Part shown: piece by piece, positions 1 through 8,407 of the stretch
Layout: the number at the start of each line of letters is the position of its first letter
Position numbering within the stretch: the stretch's first letter is position 1
Source of the DNA: JALCOL01 sp022649665
GTDB lineage: Bacteria > Bacillota > Bacilli > Lactobacillales > Enterococcaceae
Length of the DNA: 64,000 nucleotides
Strand: one strand, 5' to 3'
Assembly: GCA_030372335.1 (NCBI GenBank)
Contig: JAUDCW010000003.1
The notes under the pieces: model-generated
The model's input: only the letters and a program-made list of their open reading frames with translations
The model's database searches: none
What the model was told of the DNA's origin: nothing
Program-made: the position numbers and the translations under genes

Positions 1-318
1 GTCATGGTCGCCGACATGCATCAAGCCGCCCAGATCGATCCCAAGTTTTTGCATTTTTTCATAAAGCACCTCGATGTTTGGCGTTGAAAAAATGATTGCA
101 GGCGGCGGGGTGATGCTTTCTGCTGCGTAATCTTCAAAATACTTGCGGTCATAAAGCGCCAGCCGCCACGGACAATCCGGTGTCGGCGAAGTTTCATAGA
201 CCAGCGTTCCCTCGCTGACTTCCGCTTCCCGTTCGGCAAAACCGATCTTTTGCCAAAAATCGGCAGACTTGCGGACATTTTTTACGTAATAAATGATTTT
301 TGCTTCTGCACTGAACAT
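1..318 (-). CDS. VOC (glyoxalase-like) family protein, 3' end cut by window edge
   Basis: This frame stays open from an ATG preceded by a strong GGAGG ribosome site to the left edge, giving 106 codons without a stop. The N-terminus (MFSAEAKIIYYVKNVRKSAD, then FWQKIGF) follows the beta-alpha-beta pattern of the vicinal oxygen chelate fold, where a strand is followed by a helix ending in an FW..lGF motif. The family includes glyoxalases, bleomycin-binding proteins and many uncharacterised enzymes, so no substrate can be given. The gene lies 13 bases downstream of the EIIA gene on the same strand and may share its transcript. The C-terminal half is outside the window. Confidence 0.75.
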   Translation of the reverse strand, partial: MFSAEAKIIYYVKNVRKSADFWQKIGFAEREAEVSEGTLVYETSPTPDCPWRLALYDRKYFEDYAAESITPPPAIIFSTPNIEVLYEKMQKLGIDLGGLMHVGDHD

Positions 319-331
319 TTCTTCTGCCTCC

Positions 332-730
332 TTAGTCTTCGGCTGCGCGCTCCTCGATCGCTTCCTGCCCTTTAGTTACCAAGTGATCAGCCAAGTCATG
401 GGCGTCCTTGATGAACAACCGGCTTTGCGTACTTTCGATCAATAGCGGCAAATTAACGCCGGTGATGATCAACGAATTCTGGTAGCCTTTTAATTCGTGC
501 GATGCAGCGCGGTAAGGCGTCCCTCCCAAAAGATCGGTCAGCACCAAGAGCCCCTCTGCCCGATGCGCTTCTCGGATAAAGACATCGGCCAGCTTTTTCT
601 GATAATCGCTGAGGGCCTCGCCGTTATAAGGGATAACTTGAAAATAATCTTGCTCTCCGGTAATCATTTTTAGTGATTGATACAGGCCGCTTGCGAATTC
701 GCCGTGGCCGGTCAAAATAATACTGATCAT
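332..730 (-). CDS. PTS EIIA component, mannose/fructose (EIIA-Man) family
   Basis: The 132-residue protein begins MISIILTGHGEFASG, the signature of the EIIA-Man fold, with His9 as the likely phosphorylation site. The later stretch VLTDLLGGTPYRAA is the family's second conserved loop. EIIA takes phosphate from HPr and passes it to an EIIB partner during sugar uptake. No EIIB, EIIC or EIID gene is visible beside it, so it is either a solitary subunit serving a transporter elsewhere or has a regulatory role. The ATG at 730 was chosen over upstream starts because a GAGG ribosome site sits eight bases before it. Confidence 0.85.
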   Translation of the reverse strand: MISIILTGHGEFASGLYQSLKMITGEQDYFQVIPYNGEALSDYQKKLADVFIREAHRAEGLLVLTDLLGGTPYRAASHELKGYQNSLIITGVNLPLLIESTQSRLFIKDAHDLADHLVTKGQEAIEERAAED

Positions 731-827
731 TTTTTTCGCCTCTTTCATCTGCTTACCAAACCATACTATGCCGAAAAGCTGCAAGTCAATGGCTCTTCAA
801 AAATTTAGTGGTCATCTGGTGATTCTT

Positions 828-836
828 TGCTATAAT
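828..836 (+). promoter_or_regulatory. Extended -10 promoter for the small gene at 863
   Basis: TGCTATAAT is a perfect extended -10 element 26 bases upstream of the start codon. No good -35 hexamer is seen, which is usual for extended -10 promoters. Confidence 0.5.
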
Positions 837-862
837 ACATGAGAGAGGAGGAGGAAATTTTC

Positions 863-1126
863 ATGGAAGAACAACGCAAAGCTTTGGAAAAACTTATCCT
901 GGATACCAACAATTCGATCTACAAGAATGAGCTGACTCAAGAGAAAGTTGCTGAACGGCTGAAAAAATTCGCCGATGAAAAAGGCAACGTTTCATATACT
1001 GAATTGATCTCTTTTGCAATGCAGGAAACCCGTGATTATACGACGGCCTTCGTCAGCGATGTAATCATGAATCTCTTCGACCAAGGGTACTTGGCCGCAC
1101 CAAAAAAAGAAGACGAAACAAAATAA
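863..1126 (+). CDS. Hypothetical protein, 87 aa
   Basis: The product is an 87-residue charged, mostly helical protein starting MEEQRKALEKLI and ending in a Lys/Glu tail. I do not recognise the family. The ATG at 863 follows a very strong GGAGGAGG ribosome site, so the longer in-frame start at 839, which falls inside that region, was rejected. A TGCTATAAT promoter lies just upstream and the gene is followed within 15 bases by an interspersed repeat that ends in a terminator, so it is a single-gene unit. There is no signal peptide or membrane segment. Confidence 0.7.
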   Translation: MEEQRKALEKLILDTNNSIYKNELTQEKVAERLKKFADEKGNVSYTELISFAMQETRDYTTAFVSDVIMNLFDQGYLAAPKKEDETK

Positions 1127-1140
1127 GCTTCAAGCGAAAA

Positions 1141-1307
1141 GAGGTTGGGACAAAAGTGTCCAGCTTCGAGAAATAAGAAGAAAAATCCGAAAATAGTTTC
1201 TTATATTTTTGAGATTTTTCGGCTTATTTCCGAAGAAGCTGCTTTTGAAACACCGTTTATTCGGAAAAGAGGCTGGGACATGACTTTTGTCCCAGCCTCC
1301 TTTTTTA
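1141..1307. repeat. Interspersed repeat copy A, long form with terminator end
   Basis: This element of about 165 bp begins GAGGTTGGGACAAAAGTG and ends in a hairpin containing GGGACA/TGTCCC. Its body is closely matched by the copy near 28826-28984 (for example GAAGAAGCTGCTTTTGAAACA against GAAGAAGCTGCTTTTGGAACA). Shorter copies that keep only the right half lie at 12387 and 32441. The short reading frames inside it are not real genes. Confidence 0.75.
1269..1306. terminator. Bidirectional intrinsic terminator, end of repeat copy A
   Basis: GAGGCTGGGACA pairs perfectly over 12 bp with TGTCCCAGCCTC across a 7-base loop and is followed by a run of T. On the opposite strand the stem is also followed by TTTT. 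It separates the convergent genes ending at 1126 and 1305. Confidence 0.85.
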
Positions 1308-1502
1308 TACTTCTGATGGATGTTCTTCATAGACAAAAGTCACATCACCGCCTAAGTGGGCGATCCCTTTAAAATGCGAACGATCTTCCAGCTTGAGCCA
1401 TGCCTGCCGGAAATCCAAATATTGATCATGAGTGACAAAGATCTCTTCGATCTCGCCCTCCTTCAGCTGTTTCAGCAAATCAACATAATCAACTTCGCTC
1501 AT
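1305..1502 (-). CDS. Hypothetical protein, 65 aa
   Basis: This is a 65-residue acidic protein beginning MSEVDYVDLLKQLKEGEIEE. It has a helix followed by predicted strands and no signal or membrane segment. I do not recognise the family. It lies directly downstream of accA on the same strand with a 47-base gap, has a GGAGG-type ribosome site (GGAGGGATTCAAATG), and its stop codon touches the T-run of the repeat terminator. It may be the last cistron of the fatty-acid operon transcript, but nothing in its sequence links it to lipid synthesis. Confidence 0.65.
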   Translation of the reverse strand: MSEVDYVDLLKQLKEGEIEEIFVTHDQYLDFRQAWLKLEDRSHFKGIAHLGGDVTFVYEEHPSEV

Positions 1503-1549
1503 TTGAATCCCTCCTGGTCACAGTATAGCAGATTCAAGCCGGACCGCTC

Positions 1550-2335
1550 TCAATATTTGCGGAAACGCTGATAGCGCTCCAGCGTGAGAGCTTCGCTAGA
1601 GAAGTCCTGCCACTTTGCGAGCTGCTCGCAGAGTGCGGTCTTGACCATCCGCACCGTTTTCGACGGCGAAAGCTTCTCGTCGTTCAAGCTTTCCGGGAAA
1701 ACACGGTCGCAGATCTGCATCTCTTTGAGGCTCGCAGCATCGATCTTCATCAATTCTGCGGCTTCGATACTGCGGGAAGCGTCTTTCCAAAGGATCGAGG
1801 CGAACCCTTCCGGTGACAAAACGGCATAAAAAGTGTTCTCCAGCATCCAGACTTGATTGGCCAAGCCAAGTGCCAAGGCACCGCCGCTGCCGCCCTCGCC
1901 GATGATGATCGCCAAGATCGGTACGTTGAGGTCGCTCATTTGGAGCAGCGACTCTGCGATCGCCGCGCCTTGTCCGCGCTTTTCCGCATCGACGCCGCAA
2001 TACGCTCCGGCGGTATCGATCAGCGTGACGACCGGCCGCTTAAATTTTTCAGCCTGCCGCATCAAACGCTGCGCTTTGCGGTACCCTTCCGGATGGGGCG
2101 AGCCAAAATTGACCTCCAGATTCTCCTGCAGATTTTTGCCTTTTTGGATCCCAATCAAAGTAACTGCTTGACCGTTGATTCGTCCAACGCCGCCCACGAT
2201 CGCTGCGTCGTCGCCAAATAAGCGGTCACCATGGAGCTCTTGAAAATCTTCACTCAACGCAGCGATCCACTCTTTGGCACTCAAGCGTTCAGGGCTGCGT
2301 GCTTCGCTCAACAGCTTTTTCAGATCATTCGCCAT
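1550..2335 (-). CDS. accA: Acetyl-CoA carboxylase carboxyltransferase subunit alpha
   Basis: The 261-residue protein is the alpha half of the carboxyltransferase that moves CO2 from carboxybiotin to acetyl-CoA to make malonyl-CoA. Crotonase-fold features are visible: IDTAGAYCG (residues 106-114) and GEGGSGGA (146-153), the oxyanion-hole region. It is the short form usual in Lactobacillales, lacking the N-terminal extension of the E. coli protein. It overlaps the end of accD by 11 bases, in keeping with coupled synthesis of the alpha2-beta2 complex, and is the last recognised gene of the fab-acc operon. Confidence 0.97.
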   Translation of the reverse strand: MANDLKKLLSEARSPERLSAKEWIAALSEDFQELHGDRLFGDDAAIVGGVGRINGQAVTLIGIQKGKNLQENLEVNFGSPHPEGYRKAQRLMRQAEKFKRPVVTLIDTAGAYCGVDAEKRGQGAAIAESLLQMSDLNVPILAIIIGEGGSGGALALGLANQVWMLENTFYAVLSPEGFASILWKDASRSIEAAELMKIDAASLKEMQICDRVFPESLNDEKLSPSKTVRMVKTALCEQLAKWQDFSSEALTLERYQRFRKY

Positions 2336-3206
2336 TTTCGCTCACCTCATTTGTTTGATGGAGCCGCAAAAACTCGGCTAACCGTTCCCGCATCTTTTCC
2401 CGCGGGACGATTTGATCAACAAACCCGTGCGCCAGCAAAAATTCAGCGCGCTGAAAATCATCCGGCAGCTCTTCGCGGATCGTCTGTTCGATCACGCGCC
2501 GTCCGGCAAAACCGATCAGACTTTGCGGTTCCGCCAAGATCAGATCTCCTTGCATCGCAAAACTGGCGGTTACGCCGCCGGTCGTCGGATCGGTCAAGAC
2601 GCTGAGATACAATAGGCCGGCATTGCTGTGGCGCTTGACCGCATTCGTGACCTTCGCCATCTGCATCAAGGAAAAGATCCCTTCCTGCATCCGCGCCCCG
2701 CCGGAAGCGGAAAATAAGATGACCGGCAGCTTTTGTTCAGCCGCCCGTTCAAATAACCGCGTGATCTTCTCGCCGACAACAGTTCCCATGCTGCCCATAA
2801 TGAAATGCGGATCCATGATGCCGATCGCTGTTTTGATCCCTTCAAGCGCGGCGGTCCCGGTCAGCACCGCATCGTTCAAAGCGGTCTTTTGCTGAGCAGC
2901 TGTAAGTTTTTCCGCATAATCTGGAAAAGACAGCGGATCCTTCGACAAAAGCTCCCCGTCCCATGGAATGAAACTTTTTTCGTCTGCGATCAAAGCCAAG
3001 CGCTTCCAAGCGGTGATGCGGTATGCATAGCCGCATTCCGGACAAGTTTTGCTCTCGCCAAGATCTTTGATATAGATCGTTGCTTTGCAGCGCGGGCACT
3101 TGATCCACACATTATCAGGTACCGCCGGCTGCGATGCTTTTCCGGGATTTTCCAAGTCGTTTGGAGGAGTGATTCGAATATATTTTCTTTTCTTAAATAA
3201 AGGCAA
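2325..3206 (-). CDS. accD: Acetyl-CoA carboxylase carboxyltransferase subunit beta
   Basis: The 293-residue beta subunit partners AccA in cytosolic carboxyltransferase. A four-cysteine zinc ribbon is present at Cys37, Cys40, Cys55 and Cys58 (CPRC and CPEC), followed by the crotonase-fold domain with the SASGGARMQEG motif that binds acetyl-CoA. Its length matches the family. It lies 11 bases after accC and overlaps accA. In some bacteria the zinc ribbon binds its own mRNA to autoregulate; whether this occurs here cannot be seen. Confidence 0.97.
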   Translation of the reverse strand: MPLFKKRKYIRITPPNDLENPGKASQPAVPDNVWIKCPRCKATIYIKDLGESKTCPECGYAYRITAWKRLALIADEKSFIPWDGELLSKDPLSFPDYAEKLTAAQQKTALNDAVLTGTAALEGIKTAIGIMDPHFIMGSMGTVVGEKITRLFERAAEQKLPVILFSASGGARMQEGIFSLMQMAKVTNAVKRHSNAGLLYLSVLTDPTTGGVTASFAMQGDLILAEPQSLIGFAGRRVIEQTIREELPDDFQRAEFLLAHGFVDQIVPREKMRERLAEFLRLHQTNEVSENGE

Positions 3207-3217
3207 ACGGCATCCTC

Positions 3218-4594
3218 CTAACTTTCAGCTGTTTCGTTCTCTTCCCACTCTGGTAAAAATGTTTCCGCAATGAAACTCGTATCATAATTCCCTTGCATAA
3301 ATTCTGGATGCATCAAAAGATCAAGCTGAAACTCGCGATTCGTCACGACGCCTTCCGTCACCAGTTCGTTTAGCGCGCGCTGCATTTTCATGATCGCTTC
3401 ACTGCGGTCCGCCCCCAAAACGATGATTTTAGCGATCATCGAATCATAAAAAGGCGGGATCGTGTAACCGGAATACATCGCACTGTCGACTCGCAAGCCC
3501 AACCCGCCGCTTGGGAGCAGCAGATTTTCAATTTTGCCGGGCATCGGTGCAAAATGAAACCGCGGATTTTCCGCGTTGATCCGGCACTCGATCGCATGTC
3601 CGGAAAAATGGATATCTTCCTGCCGCCAAGCCAGCTTTTCGCCCGCAGCGATCCGGATCTGGCTTTTGACTAGATCGATCCCAGTGATCATTTCAGTGAC
3701 TGGATGTTCGACTTGGATCCTGGTATTCATTTCCATAAAATAAAATTGTCCTGCAGGATCCAATAAAAACTCGACTGTTCCGGCATTTTCATAGCCCGCT
3801 GCTTTGGCGGCATCGACAGCAGCAGCTCCAAGCGCAAGGCGGGTCTTTTCATCGACAAAGATCGCCGGCGCTTCTTCGATCATTTTTTGGTGATTCCGCT
3901 GCAGTGAGCAGTCGCGTTCACCCAAATGAACCACGCGGCCTTCTGCGTCAGCTAAAATCTGCACTTCGATGTGGCGCGCGGGATAGATCACTTTTTCCAA
4001 ATACATCGCGCCGTTGCCGAATGCGGCCAGGGCTTCTTTTTGCGCCGACTGGAATGCTTCCTTTAAGTCTTTCGCAGCAGCCACTTGGCGGATCCCTTTT
4101 CCGCCGCCCCCCGCTGATGCTTTGAGCATGACCGGATAGCCGACGCTTTGTGCGATTTTTTCCGCTTCCTCCGCCGAGTGGATCTCGCCGTCGCTTCCCG
4201 GAATGACAGGAACACCAGCGTGCTGCATCAATTTTCTGGCATGGACTTTGTCGCCCATCAAATCGATCGTTTCCGCATCCGGACCGATAAATTTGATCCC
4301 GCTAGCTTCGCAGATCTCAGCAAATCGGCTGTTCTCCGACAAAAAGCCAAATCCGGGATGGATCGCTTCAGCATGCGTGACACCGGCTGCTGAAATGATT
4401 TCAGGAATATTCAAATATGACGCATTCGCTTTAGGCGGGCCGATACAGATCGCTTCATCCGCCAGCTGGGTATGGAGCGCTTCGGCATCCGCCGTTGAAT
4501 AGACTGCGACTGTTTCGATCCCCATTTCTTGACAAGCATGGATGATTCGAACCGCGATCTCACCGCGATTTGCCACTAAAATTTTTCTAAACAT
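3218..4594 (-). CDS. accC: Acetyl-CoA carboxylase, biotin carboxylase subunit
   Basis: The 458-residue ATP-grasp enzyme carboxylates biotin on AccB using ATP and bicarbonate. The glycine-rich ATP loop GGGGKG is at residues 162-167 and the active-site signature EMNTRIQVEHPVTE at 288-301. Order of domains is N-terminal Rossmann-like, ATP-grasp, C-terminal biotin carboxylase domain, and the length is typical. It sits between fabZ and accD with gaps of about 7 and 11 bases, so all three are surely co-transcribed. Confidence 0.97.
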   Translation of the reverse strand: MFRKILVANRGEIAVRIIHACQEMGIETVAVYSTADAEALHTQLADEAICIGPPKANASYLNIPEIISAAGVTHAEAIHPGFGFLSENSRFAEICEASGIKFIGPDAETIDLMGDKVHARKLMQHAGVPVIPGSDGEIHSAEEAEKIAQSVGYPVMLKASAGGGGKGIRQVAAAKDLKEAFQSAQKEALAAFGNGAMYLEKVIYPARHIEVQILADAEGRVVHLGERDCSLQRNHQKMIEEAPAIFVDEKTRLALGAAAVDAAKAAGYENAGTVEFLLDPAGQFYFMEMNTRIQVEHPVTEMITGIDLVKSQIRIAAGEKLAWRQEDIHFSGHAIECRINAENPRFHFAPMPGKIENLLLPSGGLGLRVDSAMYSGYTIPPFYDSMIAKIIVLGADRSEAIMKMQRALNELVTEGVVTNREFQLDLLMHPEFMQGNYDTSFIAETFLPEWEENETAES

Positions 4595-4601
4595 GCTTCA
4601 C

Positions 4602-5024
4602 CTATCCAATCATGAACGTCAAGCGTCCTTCGCAAACTTTTTTTGAGTCAACGGTGGCGACCCCTTGTCCGATCCCCGCGCGGCCTTTCAGTTTCACGAT
4701 CTCCACTTCCAAACGCAAAATATCGCCGGGCACGACTTTCTGGCGGAATTTTACTTGGTCGATCCCGCCGAAGTAAGCCGTTTTTCCTTTGAATTCTGCT
4801 TGCGAAAGCAGTGCGACTGCCCCAGCTTGTGCCAACGCTTCAACGATCAAAACACCCGGCATGACCGGCTCTCCTGGAAAATGTCCGGCAAAAAACGGTT
4901 CATTGATCGTCAGATTCTTTTGTGCGACGACCTTTTTTCCCGCTTCGATCTCGACGATCCGGTCCAAAAGCAAAAATGGCGGGCGGTGCGGCAAGATTTT
5001 CATGATTTCACGCACATCAAGCAT
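4602..5024 (-). CDS. fabZ: 3-hydroxyacyl-ACP dehydratase
   Basis: The 140-residue hotdog-fold dehydratase removes water from 3-hydroxyacyl-ACP. The catalytic pair is visible as His48 in GHFPGEPVMPG and Glu62 in the following helix. The substrate-entry motif HRPPFLLLD is at residues 13-21. The ATG at 5024 has a GAAGG site eight bases upstream; an upstream GTG is less well placed. It overlaps the end of accB by eight bases. Only one fabZ-type gene is present, so the window gives no evidence of a FabN-type isomerising paralogue. Confidence 0.95.
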   Translation of the reverse strand: MLDVREIMKILPHRPPFLLLDRIVEIEAGKKVVAQKNLTINEPFFAGHFPGEPVMPGVLIVEALAQAGAVALLSQAEFKGKTAYFGGIDQVKFRQKVVPGDILRLEVEIVKLKGRAGIGQGVATVDSKKVCEGRLTFMIG

Positions 5025-5490
5025 TCTCTTCACCTTCGATCCGGAACAAAAGCTGATCGTATTCTACGACTGCTTCATTCTCGATATTGATTTCTTTCAA
5101 GATCCCGCTCACAGGACAAGGGATCTCATTCATCACTTTCATGGCTTCAATAATACATAAAATATCGCCTTTTTCAACAGAATCGCCGACTTCTTTGAAC
5201 TGCGGCGCTTCCGGTTCGGGCCGCAAATACGCGACCCCGACGAGCGGCGAGTGCAATTCAGTCCAATCAGCCGAATGGGTTGGCACTTCTTGCGCTTCCG
5301 GCGCTTCGACTGCTGCGGTTTCTGCCGGAGCAGCCTCTTTTTCGGGCGAAAGCGGTTCATCAGCCGCTGGAAGCGGTCTATTTTTATTTTTGCTCATTTG
5401 GATCGTGTCAGTCGAATTTTTCCAAAGGAATTCACGTAATTCGGAAGCATCGAACTTTTCGAGCAGTTCTTTGATCTCCTCAAAATTCAT
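5017..5490 (-). CDS. accB: Biotin carboxyl carrier protein of acetyl-CoA carboxylase
   Basis: The 157-residue carrier has an N-terminal helical region, an Ala/Pro/Glu-rich flexible linker (roughly residues 40-75) and a C-terminal biotinyl domain. The biotinylation motif EAMKVMN places the modified lysine at Lys118. It carries carboxybiotin from AccC to AccAD. The start overlaps fabF by 11 bases and the end overlaps fabZ, which ties malonyl-CoA supply to the elongation enzymes. Confidence 0.96.
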   Translation of the reverse strand: MNFEEIKELLEKFDASELREFLWKNSTDTIQMSKNKNRPLPAADEPLSPEKEAAPAETAAVEAPEAQEVPTHSADWTELHSPLVGVAYLRPEPEAPQFKEVGDSVEKGDILCIIEAMKVMNEIPCPVSGILKEINIENEAVVEYDQLLFRIEGEENA

Positions 5491-6724
5491 TTGTTTCCTC
5501 CCAACGTTTGAAACACAGCACGCCGTTATGACCGCCGAAACCGAGCGAATTGCTCAATGCATATTGCATCGCGGCCGCTTCGCCGCTCCCAATCAGCACA
5601 TTTGCACGGATCTTTGGATCTAGATGCTGCGTATTGATCGTTCCCGGTGCGAATTGAGTTTCCAAAGCTTTAAGACAAGCGATCGCCTCGATTGCGCCGG
5701 CTGCACCCAGTAAGTGTCCCGTTGCGCCTTTTGTCGAACTGATCAGTGTTTGCGACTCCTCGCCCAATGCTTGCAAGATCGCTTCTGTTTCGGCAACATC
5801 ATTTGCCGGTGTACTGGTGCCGTGCGCATTCACATAATCGATCGCCTTGGGAGATATGCCGGCTTCAGTGATCGCCGCTTTCATCGCCATTGCGGCCGGC
5901 TCACCGGTCGGGTCAGGCGTCGTCATATGATGAGCGTCACACGTTGCTCCGTAGCCGACGACTTCACCAAGGATCTCGGCGTTGCGGGCTAGAGCATGGG
6001 TCAAACTTTCCAAGACCAGCACCCCGGCGCCTTCCCCGATGACGAATCCGCTGCGCGCTTCATCAAACGGGATCGAAGCCTTTGCTGGATCGCTTTCGCG
6101 GGTCAGTGCTGTCAGTGCACTGAAGCCGCCGATCCCGATCTCATCGATCGGTGCTTCGGTTCCGCCAGCTAAAATCGCATCGCTATAGCCAAATTTGATA
6201 TTGCGGAAAGCTTCGCCGATCGAGTGGGTCGCGCTTGCACAAGCGGTGACGGTTGCCGTACAGATCCCTTTTGCGCCGACCCGCAGTGCCAAGTTTCCGG
6301 CTGCCATATTGGCGATCGCCATCGGAACGAACAAAGGCGAGATGCGCTGCGGCCCTTTGATATGCATTTTGATGATCTGTTCTTGCAGCGTCGAAAGACC
6401 GCCGATCCCCGAACCAAGCATCACGCCGATCCGGTAGGGATCTTCCCTTTCAAGGTCGATGCCGCTGTCTGCAAGTGCTTCTAAGCCAGCATAGATCCCA
6501 TACCATGAAAAACGATCCATTCTTTTGCTGTCTTTGTGGACAAGATATTTATCAAATGGGAAATCTTTGATTTCGCTTGCCACACTAATTCCCGTGGGAT
6601 CAGCATCAAAACGCTCGATCGGCCCGATCCCCGATTTACCGCCAGCTAAGTTTTCCCAAAATGTTTGCGGATCATTTCCCAGCGCACTAGTCAACCCAGC
6701 GCCTGTCACTACTACTCGTTCCAT
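5480..6724 (-). CDS. fabF: 3-oxoacyl-ACP synthase II
   Basis: The 414-residue thiolase-fold condensing enzyme extends acyl-ACP with malonyl-ACP. The catalytic triad is complete: Cys162 in TACASATH, His301 in NAHGTSTP and His337 in GATGHLLG. The length is normal for KAS II. It is the only KAS I/II enzyme in the cluster and so presumably handles elongation of both saturated and unsaturated chains. It follows fabG by 11 bases. Confidence 0.97.
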   Translation of the reverse strand: MERVVVTGAGLTSALGNDPQTFWENLAGGKSGIGPIERFDADPTGISVASEIKDFPFDKYLVHKDSKRMDRFSWYGIYAGLEALADSGIDLEREDPYRIGVMLGSGIGGLSTLQEQIIKMHIKGPQRISPLFVPMAIANMAAGNLALRVGAKGICTATVTACASATHSIGEAFRNIKFGYSDAILAGGTEAPIDEIGIGGFSALTALTRESDPAKASIPFDEARSGFVIGEGAGVLVLESLTHALARNAEILGEVVGYGATCDAHHMTTPDPTGEPAAMAMKAAITEAGISPKAIDYVNAHGTSTPANDVAETEAILQALGEESQTLISSTKGATGHLLGAAGAIEAIACLKALETQFAPGTINTQHLDPKIRANVLIGSGEAAAMQYALSNSLGFGGHNGVLCFKRWEETNEF

Positions 6725-6735
6725 TATAAGCCCTC

Positions 6736-7467
6736 CTACATTACCAGCCCGCCATCAACGCACAGCACCTGTCCTGTCACATACGGACTCTCTGCCAGAT
6801 ACAAGGCCGTTTTCGCGACATCTTGCGGCGTGCCGAATGATTGGAGCGGGATTTGCTGTTTCAGCTGTTCTTTGACTTTCTCTGATAATTTCTGCGTCAT
6901 TTTCGTGTCGATGAATCCCGGAGCGATCGCGTTGCAGGTGATCCCGCATTTTGCGACTTCACGGGCAACTGATTTCGTCAGACCGATCACGCCGGCTTTG
7001 CTGGCAGCATAATTGGACTGGCCTGCATTGCCAGAAACCCCCGAAACACTCGAAAGATTGATGATGCGTCCAGCGCGCTGTTTGATCATCGGCTTCAGAG
7101 CAGACCGGATCATATTGAAAGTCCCGGTCAAATTGATATCCAAAACACTTTGAAAATCTTCCGTTGTCATCCGCAGCATCAATTTGTCACGCGTGATCCC
7201 GGCATTGTTGACTAAAATGTCGAGGGTCCCGAATGTTTCGATCACTTCGGCGATGATTCGTTTGCAATCATCGGCTTCGGCAATATTTCCGCTGACACCG
7301 ATCACCGGAACTTGATAGTTGTTTTCGATTTCTTGGATCAGCTCTTGCGGAACTTCACGCGAGCCGTTCAGTGCGATCTGAAAGCCTTGTGCCGCGAAAT
7401 GTTCTGCGATCGCAAGCCCGATCCCGCGCGTTGAACCGGTGATCAAAGCTGTTTTTGGTTTATCCAT
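6736..7467 (-). CDS. fabG: 3-oxoacyl-ACP reductase
   Basis: This 243-residue short-chain dehydrogenase reduces 3-oxoacyl-ACP with NADPH. The nucleotide motif TGSTRGIG (10-17), NNAG (87-90) and the catalytic Ser140, Tyr153 and Lys157 (YAASK) are all present. The C-terminal VCVDGG stretch is typical of FabG. It overlaps fabD by eight bases. Confidence 0.97.
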   Translation of the reverse strand: MDKPKTALITGSTRGIGLAIAEHFAAQGFQIALNGSREVPQELIQEIENNYQVPVIGVSGNIAEADDCKRIIAEVIETFGTLDILVNNAGITRDKLMLRMTTEDFQSVLDINLTGTFNMIRSALKPMIKQRAGRIINLSSVSGVSGNAGQSNYAASKAGVIGLTKSVAREVAKCGITCNAIAPGFIDTKMTQKLSEKVKEQLKQQIPLQSFGTPQDVAKTALYLAESPYVTGQVLCVDGGLVM

Positions 7468-8407
7468 GGTCCACCTCGTTTAAAATGGCTAATGTTTTTT
7501 CCAGCGATGCTTGGTCACTGATATTCGCCCGTTCGATCGCTGGGATCGTTTTGCGCGCAAAATTCGCGATCACTTTCCCGGGACCGATCTCGATCAAAAG
7601 TTCTGGTTTCCTTTGGGTGATTTCAATCAGCGAATCGGAAAAGCGTACCGGACTTTGGATCTGGCGAAAAAGCATCGCACGGATCTTGTCTGGCGGCACA
7701 ACTTGTGCGGTAACATTCGTAATCACCGGAAAGTCCGGCGTTTTGAAGTCGACCTTGTCAAGGGCCGCAGCAAGCTTCTTTGCAGCATCTGCCATAAGCG
7801 GCGTATGAAACGGCCCGCTGACGTTCAGCGGGATCACGCGTTTCACTCCGCGCGCTTTCAGCGCTTCGCTTGCACGCCCGACCGCTTCGGCTTCGCCGCC
7901 GATCACGATCTGCTGCGGCGTGTTGAAGTTCGCCGGCACAACGATCCCCGAAGTATCCCGGCAGACTTCAGCAATCAGCTCGGCATCTGCATTCATCACC
8001 GCAGCCATTTTCCCTTGACCGGGCGGGACTGCTTCCTGCATCAATTCCCCGCGTCGGGCGATCAATGGTACTCCTTCGGCAAATGATAAAGCGCCGCTCG
8101 CCGTCAGTGCTGTATATTCGCCAAGGCTCAAGCCCAGTCCGGCAAGCGGCCGAAGCGGGAAGTGCGCCTGAAAGAGCCGCCAGATCGCCGTCGTCAGCAC
8201 ATAGATCGCGGGTTGGGTATATTGTGTCTGATTGAGCTTTTCTTCATCATTACAAATGATCTCGCGGAGCGAATAGCCAAGAAGATCCTCTGCTTCTGTA
8301 AAGGTTTCATCGACAATGGGCTCGGCAAAAAGATCCTGTCCCATTTTCGAGAACTGCGCTCCTTGGCCGCTGAAAGCGACCGCGATTTTCGCTGGATTTT
8401 CTACCAT
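7460..8407 (-). CDS. fabD: Malonyl-CoA:ACP acyltransferase
   Basis: The 315-residue alpha/beta hydrolase-like transferase loads malonate onto ACP. The nucleophile is Ser94 in GLSLGEY and the partner histidine is His201 in SGPFHTPLM. The oxyanion motif FSGQGAQ is at residues 12-18. The size is normal. It overlaps fabK and fabG by a few bases on either side, so the elongation genes form one tightly packed block. Confidence 0.97.
   Translation of the reverse strand: MVENPAKIAVAFSGQGAQFSKMGQDLFAEPIVDETFTEAEDLLGYSLREIICNDEEKLNQTQYTQPAIYVLTTAIWRLFQAHFPLRPLAGLGLSLGEYTALTASGALSFAEGVPLIARRGELMQEAVPPGQGKMAAVMNADAELIAEVCRDTSGIVVPANFNTPQQIVIGGEAEAVGRASEALKARGVKRVIPLNVSGPFHTPLMADAAKKLAAALDKVDFKTPDFPVITNVTAQVVPPDKIRAMLFRQIQSPVRFSDSLIEITQRKPELLIEIGPGKVIANFARKTIPAIERANISDQASLEKTLAILNEVDHG

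Noticed and set aside
21..278. 85-codon minus-strand frame at the left edge
   Set aside because: It is out of frame with the VOC-family gene, which covers the region with a good ribosome site and a recognisable N-terminus.
1145..1372. Short reading frames within and around repeat copy A (both strands)
   Set aside because: They are made of repeat sequence; the same frames appear in copy B near 28851-29075 with frame differences and no ribosome sites.
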